Positions 32,175 to 39,021 of a DNA stretch of 39,496 bases are shown one piece after another. The notes below the pieces were generated by a model. It was not told the DNA's origin, did not search any database, and saw only the letters and a list, made by a program, of their open reading frames with translations. The stretch is from JADLEX01 sp964586775 (GTDB lineage Bacteria; Lernaellota; Lernaellaia; JACKCT01). The position numbers and the translations under genes are program-made. How positions within the stretch are numbered: the stretch's first letter is position 1; every line of letters starts with the position of its first letter. The stretch covers positions 1-39,496 of the forward strand of contig CAZPJD010000043.1 of the NCBI GenBank assembly GCA_964586775.1. Direction: 5' to 3'.

Positions 32175-32461
32175 CGCCGCTTCCCGCGGACGGCCGCCTT
32201 CAGCATGGCGTCCAGTTCCTCCTCGGACACAAATCGTCCGGCGTCGGCGTCTTCCTTTCCCTGATTCACGGCTTCGATGAATCGGGCTCGCTCCTGTGTC
32301 TCGTCGAAGTCGCGCGGATCGAGCAGCACGCCCGCGGGCTTTCCGTTGAGCGTGATCAGCAGGGGCCGACGGGTTTCGGCCACGTGCGAAAGCCACGTCG
32401 AGAGGCGGGCCTTGAAGTCCTTCGCCGGCACGACATCCTCGTTCAGTCGAAGCGAACGCAT
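32171..32461 (-). CDS. Phd/YefM-family antitoxin
   Basis: A 96-residue protein. The ATG at 32461 has GGAG 7 bases upstream. Residues 1-55 follow the Phd/YefM pattern: ending of strand one in VVPAKDFKARLSTWLSHVAE, then RRPLLITLNGKPAGVLLDPRDF, the DNA-binding dimer domain. The C-terminal half (AVNQGKEDADAGRFVSEEEL) is the acidic, mostly disordered part that wraps the toxin. It neutralises the RelE/ParE toxin that follows and normally represses the operon. A palindrome overlaps the promoter. Confidence 0.88.
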   Translation of the reverse strand: MRSLRLNEDVVPAKDFKARLSTWLSHVAETRRPLLITLNGKPAGVLLDPRDFDETQERARFIEAVNQGKEDADAGRFVSEEELDAMLKAAVRGKRR

Positions 32462-32485
32462 GGGGTTTCTCCAGTGTATCTATTC

Positions 32486-32501
32486 AGTCTCTATATAGAC
32501 T
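32486..32501. promoter_or_regulatory. palindromic operator of the phd-type operon
   Basis: AGTCTCTATATAGACT, an inverted repeat with AGTCT/AGACT outer arms around a TATATA core that is also the -10 box of the operon promoter. This is the expected place for an antitoxin-toxin autoregulation site. Confidence 0.5.
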
Positions 32502-32521
32502 CCTATTGAGGCCCTTGTCAC
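32492..32521 (-). promoter_or_regulatory. promoter of the phd/relE-type operon
   Basis: On the minus strand: GTGACA (32516-32521), an 18-base spacer, TATATA (32492-32497). The start would be near 32485, leaving a short leader with GGAG before the ATG at 32461. Confidence 0.5.
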
Positions 32522-32640
32522 GCGTACCGGTTCCCGTTTGCAGGCCAACGTCCGCCGCTGGACGCTTCACCGGACGAACGCCACGCGCCTCGCCATCGCC
32601 ATTCCGCCTTTCTTCCACCCCTGCTAGACTCCGCCGCCCC

Positions 32641-34005
32641 ATGAAGAAGCTCATCGCCCATACCAGGCGCATCACCGGCGTCGAACCCCTGTGGAAACTC
32701 ATCACGCACCTCGCCGCGCCGGCGATGGGCATGATGTACCTGATCTGGGGTTTCAACTTCGTGGACACGGCGTTCGCCGGGCGGCTGGGCGACGTCGCCC
32801 TCGCGGGACTCTCCACCGGCGCGTTCCTGATGTGGATGGTCTTCGGCTTCGCAAACCTCGTGTCGATGGGCACCGCCGCCATCGTGTCGCGGCGCATCGG
32901 CGAACACGACATCCCCGAGGCCGAGCGCACCGCGTATCAGGCGCTGCTGCTCACGGTGCTCGTCTCGATCGTGTATGGCGCGGCGACGTGGCACTTCGCG
33001 CCCGACATCTTCGCGCGCCTCATGAAGGTCACGCCCGAGGTCCACGCGGTCGGCTGGTCGTACCTGCGTTGGGTGCTCCTTTCCGCGCCCTTCGCGTTCC
33101 TCTTTCTCACATCGGGCCAGATCTTTTTCGCGACGGGCGACACGGTGCGTCCCATGCAGCTCATGGTGCTCGCGCTCGTCGTCACCTTCGTCTTCGACTG
33201 GCTCTTCATGTTCGGAAATCTCGGCGCGCCGAAGCTCGGCACCGAGGGCGCGGGCATCGCGTTCGCCGCGTCGCGCGTGGCCTACGTCGCCGTGGCGCTG
33301 ACGATCCTGCTGTGGCCAAAACCCCACGGGTTCACCGTGCGCGCCCACGGCCATTGGCGACCCGACTGGAACGTCTTCGGGCGGATCTGCGTGATCGGCC
33401 TGCCCCAGGCGGTGGAGGGCGTGCTGTTCCCGCTCGTGTACATGTTCCTGACGCGCTACACCACGGCGCACGGCACCGAAAACGTCGCCGCGCTGCGCAT
33501 TGGCCATACGGTCGAGGGGCTCATCTTCTTCGGCTCGATGGGCATGGGCGCGACGATCCGCCCCATCGTCGGGCAGAACCTGGGGGCGAAGAATCCGCGC
33601 CGCGCCATGGCCGCAGGATGGACGGCGCTCGGCCTGCTCGCGATCCCGGCCACGATCTACGCCGCTGCGTTGATCCTCGCGCCGCGCGCGGTGGCCGCGT
33701 TCTTTGCGAGCGACGCCGCCGTGATCGAGGCGTCGGCGGGCTACCTGCGCATCGTGGGGTGGTCGCAGGTCTTCATGGCGTGCGAGCTCGTGCTCGTCGG
33801 CGCGTTCTCCGGCGCGGGTTACACGTGGGTGCCCATGGCCGTCGTCATCCCGCTCACGCTCGCCCGCGCGCCGCTCGCCGCGTGGCTCGAGCCGATGATC
33901 GGTGTGGACGGCGTGTGGTGGGCGATCTCGATCTCGACCATCGCCAAGGGCGTTGTGCTCGCCGCCGTGTTTGCGCTCGGCGCGTGGACGCGCAATAGGG
34001 TGTGA
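32641..34005 (+). CDS. MATE-family efflux transporter
   Basis: A 454-residue, twelve-helix inner-membrane protein. The ATG at 32641 is preceded by TAGACT ten bases upstream and lacks a Shine-Dalgarno. The N-terminal half shows the MATE pattern: LAAPAMGMMYLIWGFNFVDT, AGLSTGAFLMWMVFGFANL, MGTAAIVSRRIGEHDIPEAE; the second half repeats it: IGLPQAVEGVLFPLVYMFLT, ALRIGHTVEGLIFFGSMGMG, ATIRPIVGQNLGAKNPRRAM. MATE proteins export cationic drugs, dyes or metabolites using a proton or sodium gradient. No specific substrate can be inferred. The next gene begins about 50 bases downstream and probably has its own promoter. Confidence 0.92.
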   Translation: MKKLIAHTRRITGVEPLWKLITHLAAPAMGMMYLIWGFNFVDTAFAGRLGDVALAGLSTGAFLMWMVFGFANLVSMGTAAIVSRRIGEHDIPEAERTAYQALLLTVLVSIVYGAATWHFAPDIFARLMKVTPEVHAVGWSYLRWVLLSAPFAFLFLTSGQIFFATGDTVRPMQLMVLALVVTFVFDWLFMFGNLGAPKLGTEGAGIAFAASRVAYVAVALTILLWPKPHGFTVRAHGHWRPDWNVFGRICVIGLPQAVEGVLFPLVYMFLTRYTTAHGTENVAALRIGHTVEGLIFFGSMGMGATIRPIVGQNLGAKNPRRAMAAGWTALGLLAIPATIYAAALILAPRAVAAFFASDAAVIEASAGYLRIVGWSQVFMACELVLVGAFSGAGYTWVPMAVVIPLTLARAPLAAWLEPMIGVDGVWWAISISTIAKGVVLAAVFALGAWTRNRV

Positions 34006-34018
34006 AGTTCGCGTAGAC

Positions 34019-34046
34019 TTGCGCCGCGCGTTTCGCTCCCTAAGAT
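34019..34046 (+). promoter_or_regulatory. candidate promoter of the helical-barrel protein
   Basis: TTGCGC (34019-34024), a 16-base spacer, TAAGAT (34041-34046), then nine bases to the ATG at 34056. The -10 box is good and the -35 box weak. Confidence 0.3.
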
Positions 34047-34055
34047 CGCCGAACC

Positions 34056-35900
34056 ATGACCAAGCGCCGCGTGTTCATCCTTGCCCTCGCCATCGTCGCC
34101 ATCCCCTTGCTGTGGTGGTGGCACCCGTGGCCCGCGTCCGATCTCACGGATCTACCGCGCATCGAACGCATCAGGACGCGATTCGGCCTGTCGGACGCGA
34201 ACCGCCGCGCACTGGCGGACGCCGTGCGCGCAGCGCTGCGCGACCCCGCCGCCGTGGCCGATCGCCCGCCCGCGCCGCTCGCGGGACGCACCATCGTTTT
34301 CCTCTCGGTCTTCGCGCCGCCGTACGAGCCGATCTTCGTACAAAGCGAACTCGACGACGCGCCCGCCGCGTGGGCGCAGGCCGTGTCGCGCCTGCGCACG
34401 CACCCGGACATCGCCACGTTACGCCCGCTCGCCGAAACCGCGCACGTAAAGATCGACCTGCTGACGTCGTTGCGCGCGATGAAGACGAAGAACGAAGCGA
34501 AAAAGCTCGAGATTGAGACGGGACTCGACGGCTTGATCCTGCAAAAAGACGGCGAGCTGGTGGTGCAGCCGCCGTGGGACATCATCGTCAACGATTGGGA
34601 CGTGGGCGAAGGCGAGGGACGCAAGCGCCGCCGCCTGGAAAAACAGATGTCGCTGCTGGGCCGCGCGGCCGGGCGCGGCGCGAACGGATGGAAGCGCGCG
34701 AACCTCTACACATTTCGCGCCGCGTCGTTCATCCAGGACGCGGCAAGCGCCGATCCACGCACGCTTTATCGAAGCCTCGCGCCCAAGGACGGCCCGCCCA
34801 CGCGCGAAGAACTGGCGAGGGCGACCGCCGAGGCTACCGATTGGATGGTGCGTACGACGAGCGACGAGGGCAAATTCACATACCTCTACTATCCCATCCG
34901 CGACGCCGAAAACTTCCCGTTGCACTACGGCGTGGTGCGCCACGCGGCGGCGACTTATGGTCTCTACGCCGCGCACAACGTGCTCCCTGACACGCGCCGC
35001 CTCGACGCGGCGGAGCGTTCGGCGAGCTACATGTGGTCGATCACCCGCGCGCCGCTTTTCGCGCCGGACGCGCTCTCGGTGCGCCAGAACGGGCTGTCGA
35101 TTCTGGGCGCGAGCTCGCTCGGCCTGCTGGCGCTGTGCGAAAAGCCGCGCGACATCGTGACCGAGGCCGAACGCGACATCGCCAGACGGCTCGCCGAGTT
35201 CCTCGTGCTCATGCAGATGGACGACGGCACGTACTACACGACGTACGAGATGAAGCTCGCGCGCTGGAAGCCGGGTAAACCGCCGCTGTATTTCCCGGGC
35301 GAGAGCCTGCTGGCGCTGGTGCGTTATTACGAATGGACGAGCGAGGCGCGCTGGCTCGATTCGGCGAAGCGCGCGGCGGCGCGGCAGATCGCCGAGTTCG
35401 AGCGCTCGGGCGTGCCCGATCACTGGTGCATCCAGGCGCTCTCGCGGCTCGCGCGCATCGAACCGGGCGATGCGCGCTGGGCGCGCGCGGTCTTCGCCAT
35501 GGCCGAATACCACTTGAAGCACCAGTACACGGCCGAAGACCCCGAGACCAGGCACTACCGCGACTATTGGGGCGGCTACGACAACAGCACGCCGCCGCGC
35601 GCCACCCCCGCGGCCGCGCGCACCGAGGCGATGGCCGCGGCTTTTGACCTCGCCCACGCGCTGGGCGACGCGCGCGCCGGCGCGATCGGCGACAACGTGC
35701 TCGCCGCGTGCCGGTTCATCATGAACAACCAGTACGACGCGTCAAACTCCTACTATGTCAAAAACCCCGCCAAGGCGCGCGGCGGAATCCGCGGCGGTCT
35801 CGTGGACAACACGGTGCGCGTCGACTTCAACCAGCACAGCATCGTCGCGTTTCTCGGCGGATTGCGCGTGCTCGACGCCCGCGCGGCCGGAGCGCCCTGA
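34056..35900 (+). CDS. membrane-anchored protein with AMMECR1-like N-domain and helical (alpha/alpha) barrel
   Basis: A 614-residue protein with one N-terminal membrane anchor (VFILALAIVAIPLLWWW). Residues 45-200 contain RTIVFLSVFAPPYEPIFVQS, HVKIDLLTSLRAMK and GLDGLILQKDGELVVQPPW, which recall the strand order of AMMECR1 domains; this is tentative. Residues 240-610 form repeated helical hairpins of the six-hairpin-glycosidase / terpenoid-cyclase type (WMVRTTSDEGKFTYLYYPI, HYGVVRHAAATYGLYAA, YFPGESLLALVRYYEWT, DHWCIQALSRLARIEP, FNQHSIVAFLGGLRVLD). Conserved-looking acidic and aromatic residues sit at the hairpin tips, so an enzyme or carbohydrate-binding role outside the membrane is plausible. 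No catalytic assignment is made. Confidence 0.75.
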   Translation: MTKRRVFILALAIVAIPLLWWWHPWPASDLTDLPRIERIRTRFGLSDANRRALADAVRAALRDPAAVADRPPAPLAGRTIVFLSVFAPPYEPIFVQSELDDAPAAWAQAVSRLRTHPDIATLRPLAETAHVKIDLLTSLRAMKTKNEAKKLEIETGLDGLILQKDGELVVQPPWDIIVNDWDVGEGEGRKRRRLEKQMSLLGRAAGRGANGWKRANLYTFRAASFIQDAASADPRTLYRSLAPKDGPPTREELARATAEATDWMVRTTSDEGKFTYLYYPIRDAENFPLHYGVVRHAAATYGLYAAHNVLPDTRRLDAAERSASYMWSITRAPLFAPDALSVRQNGLSILGASSLGLLALCEKPRDIVTEAERDIARRLAEFLVLMQMDDGTYYTTYEMKLARWKPGKPPLYFPGESLLALVRYYEWTSEARWLDSAKRAAARQIAEFERSGVPDHWCIQALSRLARIEPGDARWARAVFAMAEYHLKHQYTAEDPETRHYRDYWGGYDNSTPPRATPAAARTEAMAAAFDLAHALGDARAGAIGDNVLAACRFIMNNQYDASNSYYVKNPAKARGGIRGGLVDNTVRVDFNQHSIVAFLGGLRVLDARAAGAP

Positions 35901-35918
35901 AGCGATCGAGGTCGCTCG

Positions 35919-36368
35919 TTATTCCGCGTGCAGGATGAGGTGTTTGCCCGCGGCCCGGGCGATGCGGTCCAGCGTGGCCACGGTCAGGTTGGACCTGCCG
36001 GGGCGCTCCATGCGCTGATACGCCGGTGTGGAGATGCCCATCCGCTTCGCCATCTGGGATTGGCTGAGCCCACTCGCTTCGCGCCATCCGCGGACGAGGA
36101 ACGCCGTTCGCACATCCGCGTCGAGGGGAATGAACACGGCCTCCCGCCCCTTTTTTACGCGAGGTTTTTGGCTCGGCGTGGGAAGCGGGACATGCCGGTC
36201 GTAGTCGGATTCGAGCGCCGCATTCAGCGCTTCGATGCCCATTTCGATCGCGTGTTCCCGGTCCCTTCCGTAGGTGAGCACCGTGGGATGGTCGGGGAAC
36301 TCGACGACTTGGGTGCCGTCTTCGGGGTCCACGGAAAGAATCGCCCAGTAGCCTTCGACGTCGTGCAT
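35919..36368 (-). CDS. hicB: HicB-type antitoxin with C-terminal HTH
   Basis: A 149-residue protein from the ATG at 36368 (MHDVEGYWAIL), which has GAGAGGA about 8 bases upstream. An ATG at 36395 overlaps the HicA stop as ATGA and is an alternative, but its AAGGAG is only 2 bases away. Residues 1-55 are the HicB partial-RNase-H fold (YWAILSVDPEDGTQVVEFPD, REHAIEMGIEALNAALESDY). After a basic linker, residues 100-145 are an XRE-type helix-turn-helix (WREASGLSQSQMAKRMGIST, PAYQRMERPGRSNLTVATL). It binds and blocks HicA and represses the operon. It converges on the upstream-strand gene ending 18 bases away. Confidence 0.87.
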   Translation of the reverse strand: MHDVEGYWAILSVDPEDGTQVVEFPDHPTVLTYGRDREHAIEMGIEALNAALESDYDRHVPLPTPSQKPRVKKGREAVFIPLDADVRTAFLVRGWREASGLSQSQMAKRMGISTPAYQRMERPGRSNLTVATLDRIARAAGKHLILHAE

Positions 36369-36391
36369 CGTTGCCGTCCTCTCGAATCCGA

Positions 36392-36586
36392 TCATCTCTC
36401 CTTCAAGGCGGCCGCAGCCTGTTTCAGAATAATCTGCGCCTTGAAGTTCGAGATCTCGCTTCCATGCACCGGCACCACCACCGGCCGCGCGGATTTGTCG
36501 TGGCGAAAGACGTGATGCGAACCCTTGATTCGATCGAGGTGCCAGCCACTTGCTTCGAGTTCGCGGATTAGATCCCTCACCCTCAT
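36392..36586 (-). CDS. hicA: HicA-type mRNA interferase toxin
   Basis: A 64-residue protein, normal for the family. The double-stranded-RNA-binding-like fold is clear: VRDLIRELEASGWHLDRIKG, then G-S-H-H-V-F with the likely catalytic His24, VVVPVHGSEISNFKAQIILK and a final helix. HicA cleaves mRNA when free of HicB. The ATG at 36586 lies six bases after a TAGGAT box. The toxin gene precedes the antitoxin, the usual hicAB order, and their ends overlap or nearly touch. Confidence 0.9.
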   Translation of the reverse strand: MRVRDLIRELEASGWHLDRIKGSHHVFRHDKSARPVVVPVHGSEISNFKAQIILKQAAAALKER

Positions 36587-36592
36587 GACCGC

Positions 36593-36621
36593 ATCCTACA
36601 ATATATGTGTTGTATCAGCAA
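36593..36621 (-). promoter_or_regulatory. promoter of hicAB, leaderless geometry
   Basis: On the minus strand: TTGCTG (36616-36621), a 17-base spacer, TAGGAT (36593-36598), then six bases to the ATG at 36586. Confidence 0.5.
36597..36614. promoter_or_regulatory. palindromic operator inside the hicAB promoter
   Basis: TACAATATATGTGTTGTA, with TACAA/TTGTA arms, fills the space between the -35 and -10 boxes and touches the -10. It is AT-rich in a GC-rich genome and is the natural binding site for the HicB helix-turn-helix. Confidence 0.5.
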
Positions 36622-36727
36622 GGCGCTTCCCTTGACCGTTGCGCCCACCCCGACAGGGACTCTCGCCCCCCCAACCCCCTAGCGGGTGTGCGCGCCGCTC
36701 CGCTATGCTGGTGCGAACCCGATCGAA

Positions 36728-37972
36728 ATGAGCGCAATGGCGGCCATCGAAGTCCAGAATCTCGTCAAGGACTACCAGATTTATTCCCGGCGCGGGCAGC
36801 GGCTCAAGGAAGTGATCGTCTTTGGGTCGAAGTCCTACCACGACACCAAGCGCGCGCTGGACGGCGTGAGCCTGACCGTCGCGCCCGGCGAGTGCCTGGG
36901 CGTGATCGGCGACAACGGTTCGGGCAAGAGCACACTGCTCAAGATGCTCGCGGGCACGACCTTCCCCACCTCGGGCGAGGTGCGTGTGGAAGGGCGGGTC
37001 AGCTACATCCTCGATCCCGGCACGGGCTTCAACGGCGATTTTTCGGGCGTCGAAAACGTGCTGTCCAAGTGCTCGCTGCATGGTCTGTCGCCCGCCGAGG
37101 CGCGCGATTTGCTTCCGCACATCGTGGAGTTCTCCGGCCTCGGCGATCGCATCGACCACCCCTTCAAGACCTACTCGACGGGCATGCAGATCCGGCTCGG
37201 CTTCTCCGTTGCGATCCACATCCCCTTCGATGTGCTCGTGGTGGACGAGATCCTCGCCGTCGGAGACTTCCTGTTTCAGCGCAAGTGCATCAAGGCGATC
37301 CGCGACTTTCGCGACGGCGGAAAGACGATCGTCATCACGAGCCACAACCTCTCGGATGTCGCGACGTTTTGCGACCGGCTCGTGCTGCTCGAGGACGGCA
37401 AGGCCGCGATGGTCGGACGCACCGAAGACATCATCAAGGCCTACGTCGAAGACTGCGAGCGGCGATTCGCGCGCATCGAGGCGCCGATCGTCAAGGACCC
37501 GGTGCTCCAGCCGCCGGTCGAGAAAATCGGTGGCGCCGAGATCCTCGACATCCGTTTTCTCGACGCCCTCGGTCACGCGCGCACGCACTTCCGCCCGGGC
37601 GACGTCTTCGTGTGCAAGATGCGTTTCCGCACCCGGGGCGCGCTGCCCGACCCGTGCCTGCGCATTCAGTTTTTCCGCAACGACGGCCTGCTGGTGGGCG
37701 GCGTGAACAACTACCGCCTGCAGCAGCACTACCGGAACATCGAGGGCGTGTACGACATCGAGATGCGCTTCGCGTCGCTCAATCTGCTCGGCGGCGATTA
37801 CTACGCCAACGTCGGCCTATGGCCCGACGAGTACCCGAGCTGGGTGGCGAAAGCGCCTTATGACACGCGCGATTACCAGTTCATCGTCACGATCGACCAG
37901 GAACGCGAACACGGAGCGGGGCTGGCTTACAGCCCGTGCGCGTTCACCCTCGATAAACTCGACATGACATGA
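36728..37972 (+). CDS. Wzt/TagH-like polysaccharide-export ABC ATPase with C-terminal Wzt domain
   Basis: A 414-residue protein; ATGs at 36728 and 36737 are both possible, with a TATGCT box at 36704-36709 upstream and no clear Shine-Dalgarno. Residues 1-235 are the nucleotide-binding domain: Walker A GDNGSGKST, signature YSTGMQIRLGFS, Walker B VLVVDEILAVGD, H-loop VITSHNLSDV. The ALDGVSLTVAPGECLGVIG start and the VENVLSKCSLHGL region are typical of O-antigen/teichoic acid exporters. Residues 255-414 match the Wzt C-terminal beta-sandwich (FRPGDVFVCKMRFRTRG, IQFFRNDGLLVGGVN, LLGGDYYANVGLWPDEY), which recognises the end of the exported glycan. The permease (Wzm type) is not in the window. It is coupled by ATGA to a radical SAM gene. 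Confidence 0.9.
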   Translation: MSAMAAIEVQNLVKDYQIYSRRGQRLKEVIVFGSKSYHDTKRALDGVSLTVAPGECLGVIGDNGSGKSTLLKMLAGTTFPTSGEVRVEGRVSYILDPGTGFNGDFSGVENVLSKCSLHGLSPAEARDLLPHIVEFSGLGDRIDHPFKTYSTGMQIRLGFSVAIHIPFDVLVVDEILAVGDFLFQRKCIKAIRDFRDGGKTIVITSHNLSDVATFCDRLVLLEDGKAAMVGRTEDIIKAYVEDCERRFARIEAPIVKDPVLQPPVEKIGGAEILDIRFLDALGHARTHFRPGDVFVCKMRFRTRGALPDPCLRIQFFRNDGLLVGGVNNYRLQQHYRNIEGVYDIEMRFASLNLLGGDYYANVGLWPDEYPSWVAKAPYDTRDYQFIVTIDQEREHGAGLAYSPCAFTLDKLDMT

Positions 37973-39021
37973 ACGCCGCCGAAGCCCTCACCGAAGCGCC
38001 CGAATCGAACGGCGCACTGAAGCGGAAAAACCGCGAGCTGCGCGACCGCGAGCGACGCGAGCGGCGGGTGCGTCTGGCGAGTCTGCCGTTGCAGGTGCAG
38101 ATCGAGGCGACGAACCGCTGCAACCTGGAATGCGCGAGCTGCGCGCGCAACTATTACGATCCGCGCACGAACCGCGCGGGCGATTTCGACCCCGCCGCGT
38201 TTCCCAACCTGCACCCGTTGCTGCGTGCGGCCGAGCGCGTCTTGATCGGCGGCTACGGCGAGCCGCTGCTGGGCCGCCACATCGACGCGATCCTGCGCCT
38301 CGCGGCGGACGAGGAGTGCTTCACCGAGATCATCACCAACTCGTCGTTTCTCGACGAAACCCGTGCGACGGCGTTTCGCGAGCTGCGCGTCGGGCGTGTG
38401 CTGTTTTCGCTCGACGCGGCCACCGACGAACACCTTCGCGAAACGCGCGGCGTGGCGCTCGTCGACCTGCTCTCGCGCGTCGATCTGATGCGAAAAATCG
38501 CGCCCAATACGCTCGCCGCGTTCAACGTCACGCTAACGCGGCGCAACCTGACGCAAATTGCCGCCATCGTGGATCTCGCGGCGACGCACGACGTGGCCGA
38601 CGTGTACGTGATGCACGAAAAGCTCTACACGCGCGCCCACGCGGGCAACTCGGCGCTGTCGCTTCCAACGAGCGAAATCCTCGCCGCCTTTGACGCCGCG
38701 CGCGCACGGGCCGAATCGACGGGCGTGGCGCTGCGTCTGCCGCCCACATCGGGTGTGCACGAGTGCGAACAGCCGCTGGAGCTGATGATGATTCGCCACG
38801 ACGGAGCGGCGTTCGGCTGCTGCTCGGCGATGTTTGCGGGCGGCACGCACCGTATCGAGCTCGGCTACCTCGACCGTCAAGACGGCGCGACGCTCTGGAA
38901 CGCCCCCGCCGCGCAAAACGCCCGCGCGCGCCTGTACGGCCTGCCGCGCGAGGCGGGGCCATGCGACACGTGCGCATTCCGCGTCTTCACGCCCGAGGCG
39001 ATGGTGCGGTTTTTGGACTAA
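37969..39021 (+). CDS. radical SAM enzyme with SPASM-like C-terminus
   Basis: A 350-residue cytosolic protein whose ATG overlaps the preceding stop as ATGA. After a charged, Arg-rich N-terminal helix, the radical SAM motif C-x3-C-x2-C is at C51, C55 and C58 (NRCNLECASC). Next come the GGYGEPLL loop that contacts SAM and TEIITNSSFLDE in the barrel. The C-terminal part has CC near GAAFGCCSAMF and C-x2-C in GPCDTCAF, ligands for a possible auxiliary iron-sulfur cluster as in SPASM proteins. Such enzymes modify peptides, sugars or nucleotides by radical chemistry. Coupling to a Wzt-like ATPase suggests modification of a surface glycan or its precursor; that link is inference. Confidence 0.88.
   Translation: MNAAEALTEAPESNGALKRKNRELRDRERRERRVRLASLPLQVQIEATNRCNLECASCARNYYDPRTNRAGDFDPAAFPNLHPLLRAAERVLIGGYGEPLLGRHIDAILRLAADEECFTEIITNSSFLDETRATAFRELRVGRVLFSLDAATDEHLRETRGVALVDLLSRVDLMRKIAPNTLAAFNVTLTRRNLTQIAAIVDLAATHDVADVYVMHEKLYTRAHAGNSALSLPTSEILAAFDAARARAESTGVALRLPPTSGVHECEQPLELMMIRHDGAAFGCCSAMFAGGTHRIELGYLDRQDGATLWNAPAAQNARARLYGLPREAGPCDTCAFRVFTPEAMVRFLD

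Noticed and set aside
32518..33507. 329-residue leftward open frame
   Set aside because: Antisense of the MATE transporter; very His/Glu/Arg-rich product without hydrophobic or domain pattern.
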